64,000 nucleotides of DNA from Verrucomicrobiota bacterium (lineage in GTDB: Bacteria; Verrucomicrobiota; Verrucomicrobiia; Opitutales; Opitutaceae), in NCBI GenBank assembly GCA_014584295.1, contig JACTNC010000034.1, positions 62,001-126,000 on the forward strand, read 5' to 3'. Position 1 is the first letter of the stretch. The number at the start of each line of letters is the position of its first letter. Shown here in pieces: positions 26,332 to 34,795 of the stretch. The translations under genes were made by a program, and so were the position numbers. The notes below the pieces were generated by a model that did not search any database, had not been told where the DNA came from, and saw only the letters and a program-made list of their open reading frames with translations.

Positions 26332-28674
26332 TCAGAGGTCAGGCTGTTCACGCCGCAGGAGTCGCATCAGCAGTGCGCTTCCGGAAAGGACCAGCACAAG
26401 CAGCACGACCGCAATGGCAGTCGCCCGCCCCACCTGAAACTCCTTGAACATCGAGGTCACCATGAGTGTACCCAGGGTGTGACTCCGTGAATCGGGATCC
26501 TGGGACGTCAGCAGCCAAATCATTTCAAACGCATTGAGACCGGCGATCACGAGAAAAACGAGCGCCACGACGATGGTCTGCCAAATCAGCGGTATCGTGA
26601 TGCTGAAGAACTGCCGCAGTCGCGAGGCACCGTCGAGTTCCGCGGCTTCATAGAGATTCGGGTCGATGCCTTCCATCGCGGCCAGAAACAGCACGAGATT
26701 GAATCCACACGCCATCCAGACATAGATCGGGACAAGCGACCAGTAGAGATTGCGGGGCGCAAGCCAGGGATGGGACTCAAATGCCATCAGGGTTTCGCTC
26801 CCCAGCAAGCGGCCAAGTCCAGACAACGCCGCGTTTACGAGCCCGCCGTGTGGCTCGTAGGCACTCATCCAAAGGAGAGTTGCGGCGATGCCACCGAGGA
26901 GATTGGGAAAGAGAAACACTGATCGAAAGAATCCCGAGCCAGGGATCCTGCGATGCAGCAGATAGGCGAGCGATAGCGATATCGGCAGGACAATCGCCGC
27001 AGGAACGGCCATCAGGAACAGGTTGTTTCGCAGAGCGAGCCAGAATGTGTCGCTCTCGAAGAGCAGCCACTGAAAGTTGAACAGCCCAACCCATTCTCGC
27101 TGCCCCATGCCATCCCAGCGCGTGAAGGCCCACATCGCCGCCACCGCACCCGGTACCAGCACCAACGAGGCATAGAGCAGAAAGGCCGGCATCACAAATA
27201 CGCCTGCCGTCCGGACACGCAGGGGGCCAAACGACTCACCATGCTCGGATTCACCGGAACGATTCCGCCCGCGGAACCAACGCATCCCATTCGGCTTGAG
27301 CAAGAGCCACGCAAATATGGCGAGGAGTCCCCCGATCAAAAGTCCCCCCGCCCAGCCGTGGCGATATTCAATGCGGTCGGGGTTCGCCACTCCAGCCCGA
27401 TACACCTCAGCTGCCGCCTCTATGCGTCCGGCGTATTCGCGGGGAGAGATACGGCCCGCCATCAACAACAGCCGTTGATCGACCAGCGCCTGACGAACTG
27501 CTGGAGGCTGCAGCATGACCTGCGGCATCGTGAATGCATGGCGGGCATTCAGGATGAGTTTTGCGACGTCTCTCATCCGCGGAGAGAACTCCCCTGGAAG
27601 GATACCTTTGATCGCCGTGGGCGATTGAATGCGGCGCACGAAGGCGTGGGCGCGCTCCCGTGAAGTCAGATAGCGAAGAAAATCCAGCGTTGCCGCCTCC
27701 CTTTGCGCATCCCCGGTATTGAAACAGAAAAGATTGTCCGTGCTCGACTGGATCGTCGTAGGCTCAGCAATGCCATCCTCGAACAATGGGAAATTCATCG
27801 CTCCAACATCGAGATCTGGCGGAAGTTTGTCCCCCATTTCATAGAGCATCCAAGATCCGGATACGCACATCGCCGCCCGACCTTCGGCAAACGCAGTCTG
27901 CGCACCCGTGTGCGTCGCACCCTCCCATCCCGCCAAAAGGTAATTCTCTGCGATCCGCTGAAGCACACCCGCCGCCCGGGCATAACGCGGATCCGAATAG
28001 GCTCCCTCCTCGCTTCTGTTCATTCGGGTCCATCCCTCCGGACCAGCAAGATTGTAATAGGCCGAGCGTACGATGGAGTCCGGATAGTTGCCGTAGATTC
28101 CGGTCAAACTGACCGGAGCGATGCCCGCCGCGCGTATCCTCTCGCACAGGGCAAAAAATTCATCCCAGGTCTTCGGAACTCCCCAGCCATTTTTCCTGAA
28201 TAGGCCACGATTGTAGAAGATCGCCCAGCAGGCATAGCTCACCGGCACGCCATAGATTCCCCCGTCGATCATCCAAGAATCCAGGGCGCCCGGAAGAAAC
28301 GTGTCTTTCCAGCGTGCATCCCCTTCCCAATTAGGTCCTTCAAGAAGCGGCGTAAGATCACGCAGCTTGCCGGCTCGCACAAGAGCCGGAATCAAGACAT
28401 CGCGGGGCAGCATGGCATCCGGCAATGTGCCAGCGATGATGCGCACGCGCAGCTTGTCGGATATCCGCGGATCCCCATGTACCTTGACCGTCACATCCGG
28501 CCTCAGCCTTTCAAACTCCCGGGCAGTCTCCTCATAGAACGCCGTGCCATACCCCCCCGCGAAGATCGGGACTTCAATCTCAGTCCCCGCGAGACGTCCG
28601 CCTGCAAGTCCGTTGAACGCCAACCAGACACACAGCAGGATGAAGCGGCGAGAACAGGAATTGGGTTGAACCAT
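26332..28674 (-). CDS. fused ABC sugar transporter: solute-binding domain plus MalF-type permease
   Basis: 780 aa from ATG 28674. After a signal anchor (about 10-30), residues about 35-425 form a family-1 extracellular solute-binding domain (EVPIFAGGYGTAFYEETAREF; GVPVSYACWAIFYNRGLFRK). A transmembrane helix (GGLLIGGLLAIFAWLLL, about 440-457) leads to a permease of about six segments, including the EAA loop DPNLYEAAELDGASRLRQFF. Normally these are two proteins. The partner permease (MalG type) and ATPase are absent next to it: 136 bases separate its stop from mpl. Likely imports a carbohydrate of unknown identity. Divergent from an oxidoreductase gene, 179 bases away. Confidence 0.85.
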   Translation of the reverse strand: MVQPNSCSRRFILLCVWLAFNGLAGGRLAGTEIEVPIFAGGYGTAFYEETAREFERLRPDVTVKVHGDPRISDKLRVRIIAGTLPDAMLPRDVLIPALVRAGKLRDLTPLLEGPNWEGDARWKDTFLPGALDSWMIDGGIYGVPVSYACWAIFYNRGLFRKNGWGVPKTWDEFFALCERIRAAGIAPVSLTGIYGNYPDSIVRSAYYNLAGPEGWTRMNRSEEGAYSDPRYARAAGVLQRIAENYLLAGWEGATHTGAQTAFAEGRAAMCVSGSWMLYEMGDKLPPDLDVGAMNFPLFEDGIAEPTTIQSSTDNLFCFNTGDAQREAATLDFLRYLTSRERAHAFVRRIQSPTAIKGILPGEFSPRMRDVAKLILNARHAFTMPQVMLQPPAVRQALVDQRLLLMAGRISPREYAGRIEAAAEVYRAGVANPDRIEYRHGWAGGLLIGGLLAIFAWLLLKPNGMRWFRGRNRSGESEHGESFGPLRVRTAGVFVMPAFLLYASLVLVPGAVAAMWAFTRWDGMGQREWVGLFNFQWLLFESDTFWLALRNNLFLMAVPAAIVLPISLSLAYLLHRRIPGSGFFRSVFLFPNLLGGIAATLLWMSAYEPHGGLVNAALSGLGRLLGSETLMAFESHPWLAPRNLYWSLVPIYVWMACGFNLVLFLAAMEGIDPNLYEAAELDGASRLRQFFSITIPLIWQTIVVALVFLVIAGLNAFEMIWLLTSQDPDSRSHTLGTLMVTSMFKEFQVGRATAIAVVLLVLVLSGSALLMRLLRREQPDL

Positions 28675-28853
28675 CGATGAAGTTGCCAGAACGCCCAAGT
28701 CCGACATTCGTGCCCCGTCGCATGCGCGTCAACGCAAGGGATTCCAGGCGGCACCGCAGAAAAGGTATTCTCGTGGTGACTTGCCTCGCAGGCATTGCTC
28801 GTGCATCAGTGGCCATTAAATTTCGTGCCTGCGGAGCCCAGCCCACAAACCCT

Positions 28854-30161
28854 ATGAAGCACTCACCCCTATCGCCGCCTCTCATTGCCTCAGAGGCGCT
28901 TACCCGGCGCCAAGCTCTCCATCATGGCATCGCGGGCATTCTGGCTGCAGCGAGCGCACCGCTCTTTTTTCGAAGTCAATTGCTTGGGCAATCCGCCCCG
29001 TCAAACCGGATTCAACTCGGTGTCATCGGAAACGGATTGATCGCCAGTTCGCACATCGGCGGCCTCATGGGACGCGGCGACTGTCGGATCATCGCCCTGT
29101 GCGATGTCTCACGTTCTGCGGCGGAACACGCAAGGGCGCGGATCTCCCAAACCTATGGTGACGGCTCGACGCCAGCGATCTATTCCACGCACGAGGAAAT
29201 CCTCAAGCGTCAGGATATCGATGCGGTCTTCGTGTGCGTGCCCGATCACTGGCATGCGCCCATCGCGAACGCCGCCATGATCGCCGGAAAGGACGTCTAC
29301 TGCGAGAAGCCCCTTACGCTCACAGTGCGCGAAGGACGCATCCTGGTGGAAACCGCCCGACGCTGCGGGCGGGTACTGCAGACGGGCACGCAACAACGCT
29401 CCAACGCGGCGTTTCGCAAGGCCGCTGCCATGGTACGCGCCAAATGGATCGGCGATATCAGCGGAATACGCACGGTGCTGGGCAACTTTCCCCTGCCCCG
29501 AATTCTGAATGAGCAGCCGGTTCCCACGGGTTTCGACTACGACCGATGGCTTGGGCCCACACCTTGGCGCCCTTACAATGCTTTACGGGTTCAAGGGAAT
29601 TACGGTGGCGGATGGAGAGTTTACACGGAGTATGGGGGCCGGAAGAACGGCGACTGGGGAGCCCATCATTTCGATATCATCCAATGGGCACTTGGCATGG
29701 ATGAGAGCGGACCCGTCGAATTCCTTCCCAAGGGCTGGCAGGATGTTCGATTCCAAACGCATCGCTATGACTCCGGAGTCAAGGTTGAACGCGTCGAACG
29801 CCTGGACCACGGCATGATCGAATTCAAGGGTACAAAGGGAACGATCTGGGTGGGCCGCGATGATGTCCTTGTCACCGATCCCGCACCCCTCGCCGCGCGA
29901 CCGATGCGGGCGGAGGAGCCTCATCTGTACGTCAGCGATGACCATCATACCGACTTCTTTAACTGCATGCGCACGCGGCAACGTCCTATCTGCGATGTTG
30001 AGATCGGCAATCGCACGGCAACAGTTTGCCACTTGAACAATATCGCGGCACTGCTCCGCAGACCCATCAAGTGGGATCCTCGCAAGGAGGAAATTGTGGG
30101 TGATCCCGTGGCATCGCGACTTCTCGACCGCCCCCGACGCGCGCCCTACACCACCATCTGA
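28854..30161 (+). CDS. Tat-exported Gfo/Idh/MocA family oxidoreductase
   Basis: 435 aa from ATG 28854. A twin-arginine signal (TRRQALHHGIAG, R18-R19) precedes a hydrophobic stretch to about residue 45. NAD(P)-binding GVIGNGLIASSHIGGL, the family motif CEKPLTL, and the C-terminal substrate domain are present. Gfo relatives keep NADP tightly bound and act in the periplasm. Substrate unknown; many verrucomicrobial members act in sugar degradation. The downstream ThuA-HEAT gene starts 10 bases after the stop, so the two are probably co-expressed. Confidence 0.87.
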   Translation: MKHSPLSPPLIASEALTRRQALHHGIAGILAAASAPLFFRSQLLGQSAPSNRIQLGVIGNGLIASSHIGGLMGRGDCRIIALCDVSRSAAEHARARISQTYGDGSTPAIYSTHEEILKRQDIDAVFVCVPDHWHAPIANAAMIAGKDVYCEKPLTLTVREGRILVETARRCGRVLQTGTQQRSNAAFRKAAAMVRAKWIGDISGIRTVLGNFPLPRILNEQPVPTGFDYDRWLGPTPWRPYNALRVQGNYGGGWRVYTEYGGRKNGDWGAHHFDIIQWALGMDESGPVEFLPKGWQDVRFQTHRYDSGVKVERVERLDHGMIEFKGTKGTIWVGRDDVLVTDPAPLAARPMRAEEPHLYVSDDHHTDFFNCMRTRQRPICDVEIGNRTATVCHLNNIAALLRRPIKWDPRKEEIVGDPVASRLLDRPRRAPYTTI

Positions 30162-30171
30162 GGCTACTCCC

Positions 30172-33100
30172 ATGCGTACCCACCTGCTCTCGCTTTCTAG
30201 CATGCGGCCAAGACACCTCGCAGTGCATGCGGCAACCGTCCTCGCCATCGCTTCACTATCGATTCACTTGCGTGCCGATCCGGTGACACCGGAAAACCGT
30301 GCACGCATCGCCGAAGCGCTGCCATCAAGCGCTCCGGCCAAGCCGGAAAAGCCGCGACGGATGCTGATCTATACGCAAACCAAGGGCTATCGCCACGCAT
30401 CGATTGAGACCGGTCTCGAGGCATTCGACATGATGGGCAGACGCACGGGCGCCTACAGCACCGCGGTCGCCGACAAACCTGAGGTCTTCACAGCGAAAAA
30501 CCTGCGTGACTTTGATGCACTCCTCTTCCTCAGTTCGACCGGGGAAATCTTCGACACCGTCGAAACCCGCAAGGCCCTCATGGACTATGTGCTCGCCGGC
30601 GGAGGAGTGGTCGGCATCCACGGTGCGACGGACAGTTGTTACAAATGGCCTGAATACGGAGAGATGATGGGTGGGTATTTCCTCAGCCATCCGTGGACCC
30701 ACGATTGGCATGTCACCCTATGGAACGAGGACCCTACGCATCCTCTCAACGCAGCGTTCAAGGGAGCGATCTCTTTTCCGATTCAGGACGAGATCTATCA
30801 GCTCAAAGCGCCCTATTCGCGCAAGACTCACCGCGTCATTCTCAGCCTTGATTTGCGCCGGAGCGGTGAGCGGCATCCCGACATTGCTCCAAAGATTGTC
30901 CGCACTGATAACGACTTCGCCATCAGCCAACTGCGCACCTATGGCAAGGGCCGGGTCTTTTACTGCTCCCTCGGGCACAATCACGCCATCTACTGGAACC
31001 CCACGATCCTCGCCCACTACCTCGCCGGGATTCAATGGGCAATGGGCGATCTCAAAGCCGACGCCACCCCTCGCCCCCGTCCCGCGCCGCCCCCACTTGC
31101 CTCCGACCCCGCCCTCTTCGAAGCCGTCGCGCGGACGGACTATGATGCGGACCAGGCTCCGTTCGAATGGCTCGACCACGCAATTGCTGAGGCAAAACTC
31201 AATCCCAAGGAGCTTGCCACAATCGAAACCCGCCTCGCCACCCTGCTCGCAGAGCCGTCCACAACCCCCGCTGCTCGTCAGGCGATCTCGCAGCGGCTTG
31301 CTGAGGTGATCCCCAACAATCCGCCAGCAGGCAGGAAATCATTGCAAGTCCTGGCCAGACTCCTTCTCGATGCTGCCCAGGTCAATAACGCGCGGCTCGC
31401 ACTCGAACCCATCCCGGGCAATACAGTTGATCAGCTCTTTCTCGACGCTATGGCGAAAACCAGGGGAGAGGTCCGCAATGCAGTCATCCACTCGGTCGGC
31501 AAGCGATGTATCGAAAAGGCTGTCCCTGAGCTTCGGCGGTTACTGAATGAACCCCATTCGCCTTCCCTCGCCGCTGCCGCAGCAGCCCTGGGTGAAATAG
31601 CGACAAAGGAGGCTCTCGCCGCGCTCGAGTCATCAAACGAAGTCAACTCGCCTGCCGTCGCGAACGCGATTCTATTGGCTGCAAGTCGGCTGCCCGCTGA
31701 CGTCGCGGCAAAAGCATTTGCCCGCATCGAGGCGTCCAGCTCCCAAGCGGCTGCAGTGCGTCTTGCAGCCTTCCGCGGCCTGATAAAGTTGAATCCCTCC
31801 ACTGCCCTCTCGCTCATCATCACCACGTTGAAGACCGGCGCTCGTGATCGTCGAGATATCGCGTTGGAAGCGATTTATACCCTGGCAGATCCAGGAACAT
31901 CCACCGCCCTTGGAGAGGCCATGCCAACCCTCGATGCTCCCACCCAAGCAGCCGTCCTGCATGCTCTCGCGCGTCGGGGCGAACCGCAGTCAACTTCGAT
32001 TGCCCTTGCCGCCCTTGGCAGCCCCGATGCGTCCGTTCGCCTCGCCGCGATTGAGGCGCTGGCACTGCTCCCTGGGGATGAGAAAGCCGCCAATACCCTC
32101 GCCGCCCATGCCGCGCAAACCCACGATTCTGCCGAGAGGAAGGCTGCTGCTGAATCGCTCGCTGCATTAAACGGTGCTGGAATCGATCAGGCCGTACAGA
32201 ACGCTGCAGTCAAGGCACCCATGCCAGTTCGGGTAATTTTTATACGTGCGCTGGCATCCCGGGCACTATTCCAGGCCATTCCCGCCCTCCTCGACATGGA
32301 AAAGGACACGGATCCGCTCGTCCGAAATGCCGCGCTTGAGTCGCTTGAAATACTGGCCGGTCCCAAACAGCAGGGCGCATTGCTCGATTGGGCCCTGAAT
32401 ACCAGGGATTATCAGGAGAGGAATCGCGCCGTGCGTTCCGTCATCGCGACTACGCTGCGCAACCAGGATCTTTCCAATCGCAATGCTGAGTTGATTGAGC
32501 GCCTCAAGCACGGTGGGGTTGCGGCTCAACTTCTCCTGCTGCCTGCCCTGCCACGCCTGGCTGATGCGGCGACCTTGTTAGCCGCATCGCGCCTCCTTGG
32601 TGCCCGTGAACCCGCAGTTGCCGAAGCGGCAATAGCAGCACTCGCACGCTGGCCTGATGCGAGCCCGCTATATGCACTTCTCGAGTTCGCCGAACGGGCT
32701 GGATCGGGTTCACGTGCAGGCAGAGATGCCGCGTCCGCTGCCGCCGCACACTTCAAGACCGCGTGTGATGCCAGTCCAGGGAAGATTGATCTGCAGACCG
32801 CCGGACGCCTGCTCAAAGTCAGTCCGGACGCTCCAACGGGCCGAACCCTGCTGTTCCTTCTCAGTCGGACCACCTCACCGGAGGCGTTGCGACTCGCGGA
32901 AGAGTATTCGAGTGTCCCGGATCTGGCGATCTACGCGCAGGACGCGGTCCTGGCGATCCGAGCCAATCAGGAATGGCCACCGGTCTTCAAGGCAACGGCT
33001 GGCGGAGGACAGTTGAAGGCGCTGGCTGACAATTCGCTGTCAACCGCCTGGTCGGTCGCCGCCACCGCAGGCCAGCAGCTCACGGTCGACCTGAAACGCG

Positions 33101-33345
33101 AGCGACCGATCCAGCGGTTGATTCTGGATCGGGGCAGCGCACGGAACGACTATCCGCCCGCATACGAAGTTTATGTAACCAATGACCCGTCGGATCCCGG
33201 CCCCCCCGTGGCTACAGGTGAAGGATCGCGCACGACGATGGACATCCGCCTTCCTGCGATCGCGCATGGGCGCTATGTTGTAATCAGGAACACGGTGACT
33301 CGCGATCAAGGCAAATGGTCGATCGCCGAATTTCGCGTCGAATAA
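30172..33345 (+). CDS. secreted ThuA-HEAT-discoidin-like multidomain protein
   Basis: 1057 aa from ATG 30172. Signal peptide (to LRA, about residue 36). ThuA/trehalose-utilisation domain about 55-290 with MLIYTQTKGYRHASIETG, GIHGATDSCYKWPEYG and the FYCSLGHNHAIYW segment. A long Ala/Leu-rich helical repeat region (about 400-900) fits HEAT/PBS-lyase repeats. The C-terminal 110 residues (STAWSVAATAGQQLTVDLKRERPI...GKWSIAEFRVE) resemble an F5/8 discoidin carbohydrate-binding domain. Likely periplasmic or surface glycan-related; the exact reaction is unknown. Follows the Gfo/Idh/MocA gene by 10 bases. Confidence 0.82.
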   Translation: MRTHLLSLSSMRPRHLAVHAATVLAIASLSIHLRADPVTPENRARIAEALPSSAPAKPEKPRRMLIYTQTKGYRHASIETGLEAFDMMGRRTGAYSTAVADKPEVFTAKNLRDFDALLFLSSTGEIFDTVETRKALMDYVLAGGGVVGIHGATDSCYKWPEYGEMMGGYFLSHPWTHDWHVTLWNEDPTHPLNAAFKGAISFPIQDEIYQLKAPYSRKTHRVILSLDLRRSGERHPDIAPKIVRTDNDFAISQLRTYGKGRVFYCSLGHNHAIYWNPTILAHYLAGIQWAMGDLKADATPRPRPAPPPLASDPALFEAVARTDYDADQAPFEWLDHAIAEAKLNPKELATIETRLATLLAEPSTTPAARQAISQRLAEVIPNNPPAGRKSLQVLARLLLDAAQVNNARLALEPIPGNTVDQLFLDAMAKTRGEVRNAVIHSVGKRCIEKAVPELRRLLNEPHSPSLAAAAAALGEIATKEALAALESSNEVNSPAVANAILLAASRLPADVAAKAFARIEASSSQAAAVRLAAFRGLIKLNPSTALSLIITTLKTGARDRRDIALEAIYTLADPGTSTALGEAMPTLDAPTQAAVLHALARRGEPQSTSIALAALGSPDASVRLAAIEALALLPGDEKAANTLAAHAAQTHDSAERKAAAESLAALNGAGIDQAVQNAAVKAPMPVRVIFIRALASRALFQAIPALLDMEKDTDPLVRNAALESLEILAGPKQQGALLDWALNTRDYQERNRAVRSVIATTLRNQDLSNRNAELIERLKHGGVAAQLLLLPALPRLADAATLLAASRLLGAREPAVAEAAIAALARWPDASPLYALLEFAERAGSGSRAGRDAASAAAAHFKTACDASPGKIDLQTAGRLLKVSPDAPTGRTLLFLLSRTTSPEALRLAEEYSSVPDLAIYAQDAVLAIRANQEWPPVFKATAGGGQLKALADNSLSTAWSVAATAGQQLTVDLKRERPIQRLILDRGSARNDYPPAYEVYVTNDPSDPGPPVATGEGSRTTMDIRLPAIAHGRYVVIRNTVTRDQGKWSIAEFRVE

Positions 33346-33351
33346 AATCGG

Positions 33352-34311
33352 CTAGCGAAACGTAAATCCACGTGAGACCAGAAGCGCCTCAATGCGCTGC
33401 CTGGATTCAACGACATCGCCGGGCGACGCACCAGGGGACAGTTCCAGCACAAGCGTGTGGTGAGGCTGCCAGAAAGAACTGATCATACTGAAATCCACGC
33501 TCCCGGATCCGATGGGCTGATGATCCTCTCCGCCTGCATTCACATCGTGCAGATGAAACCCGATCAGGCGCGACGCCAAGGTCTCGAGGTGCTTCTGATG
33601 GTCGATGAGCCCGTTGCGGTGTTTCAGCTCTGCGTGACCGGTGTCATGCCAATACCCGCCGGCTGAGTCGGGTCCGAGAGCCTCGAACAGCCGTCCGAAG
33701 TCAGAATCGATCGGCAACTCTTCAAGTCGCTCGCGATTCTCAAAGCCCAGGCGGACGTGTTTCTCGCGGGCAAGCGGCTCGACGCGATGGATGGATTCAA
33801 TCAGCGAGGTCCAGTAGAGAGGCAGCCGCTTTTGAATTCGCTCCATAGCCCGGTCTCGCATGGAGGCAAAAAGTGGCTGCGCGAAAGCCTGGGGCGATCC
33901 TTGGGCATTGATCCAGCGCCGTAGTTTCTCAGCGGGATTAGCCCAGAAAAAATCAACCCCACCCAGATGGCAGACAACCGCCCCGGCACCCACCTGGGCG
34001 GCAAATTCGATCGATCGCTTGGTATGTCTTACCCATTGCTCCCGTTCCCGCGCATATCGGGAGGACGGCTCGAAAAGATTGGGTGCCGCCTGGTTGATAC
34101 CTGCAGGTAACGGACAGAAATTATGCGTGGAAACCACGCTGATCACCTTCTCTTCGATCGCTTTGAGAAGACCCGGAACAAGGATGATCCGAATTCCGTG
34201 GCTAAGTTCGATCTGGCTGAATCCCAGGTCCGCCATTTCCATCGCCATTGCATAGCCATCCGTGTGCCGATGTGAGCACCACGAAGTCGAAAGGGCGAAT
34301 TTCGGGATCAA
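33352..34311 (-). CDS. xylose isomerase-like TIM barrel protein (sugar phosphate isomerase/epimerase)
   Basis: 319 aa. TIM-barrel AP endonuclease 2 family. Candidate metal ligands in order: FENRERLE (Glu), WHDTGHAELK (Asp and His), HLHDVNAGGEDH (His) and LVLELSPG (Glu). Start LSTSWCSHRHTDGYAMAMEMADLGF is typical. Isomerises or epimerises a keto sugar or inositol derivative. Convergent with the ThuA-HEAT gene, 6 bases between stops. No kinase or transporter partner adjacent. Confidence 0.8.
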   Translation of the reverse strand: MIPKFALSTSWCSHRHTDGYAMAMEMADLGFSQIELSHGIRIILVPGLLKAIEEKVISVVSTHNFCPLPAGINQAAPNLFEPSSRYAREREQWVRHTKRSIEFAAQVGAGAVVCHLGGVDFFWANPAEKLRRWINAQGSPQAFAQPLFASMRDRAMERIQKRLPLYWTSLIESIHRVEPLAREKHVRLGFENRERLEELPIDSDFGRLFEALGPDSAGGYWHDTGHAELKHRNGLIDHQKHLETLASRLIGFHLHDVNAGGEDHQPIGSGSVDFSMISSFWQPHHTLVLELSPGASPGDVVESRQRIEALLVSRGFTFR

Positions 34312-34358
34312 GGGGAGAAACAGAAACGGATCACACCGCGGCGCCGGAGTGAAGGCCT

Positions 34359-34389
34359 AAAAAAACCGCGCCCAGTCACGGTGCGCGGT
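34359..34389 (-). terminator. Rho-independent terminator of rpsU
   Basis: Stem ACCGCGC (34365-34371) with GCGCGGT (34383-34389) and an 11-base loop, followed on the minus strand by a run of seven U (A run at 34359-34365 on +). Lies 40 bases past the rpsU stop. Confidence 0.85.
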
Positions 34390-34428
34390 CAATTTGCAGT
34401 GGCAAGGTGGAGCCCACCTCGTCTTGTT

Positions 34429-34626
34429 TCAGTCGGCGTAACGGCGGCGGAGCATTGCCGTAAACGCCTGAACCTTGTTCTTGCGGCGGCGTTTTTCACA
34501 GGGCTTCTCATAGTAGCGCTTGGCGCGCACACCCTTGATGATGTTCTCGCGATCGAGCTTCTTTTTCATGCGACGGATCGCACGGTCAATGGGCTCGTTC
34601 TTGCGGATTTTGATTTCAATGGACAT
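34429..34626 (-). CDS. rpsU: 30S ribosomal protein S21
   Basis: 65 aa from ATG 34626. SIEIKIRKNEPIDRAIRRMK and the basic C-terminal RYYEKPCEKRRRKNK are the S21 signature. Component of the 30S subunit, contacting the anti-Shine-Dalgarno region. Divergent from dnaE with 169 bases between, which must hold both promoters. Confidence 0.97.
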   Translation of the reverse strand: MSIEIKIRKNEPIDRAIRRMKKKLDRENIIKGVRAKRYYEKPCEKRRRKNKVQAFTAMLRRRYAD

Positions 34627-34795
34627 GTCGTCGGAAAGGATGGCCGATAGGCGGTTTTGCGAAAAAGTCGATGAATAGGGCAAACGGGGTGCCATGCGTC
34701 AACCGCTTTTTTCCCAACGCCATCGGTTCGATTTTGCGCTGGTCTTGCTCATTCGGCGCTTGCGGTGCCGAATCGCTGCCGTTGCTTAGTTCCCT

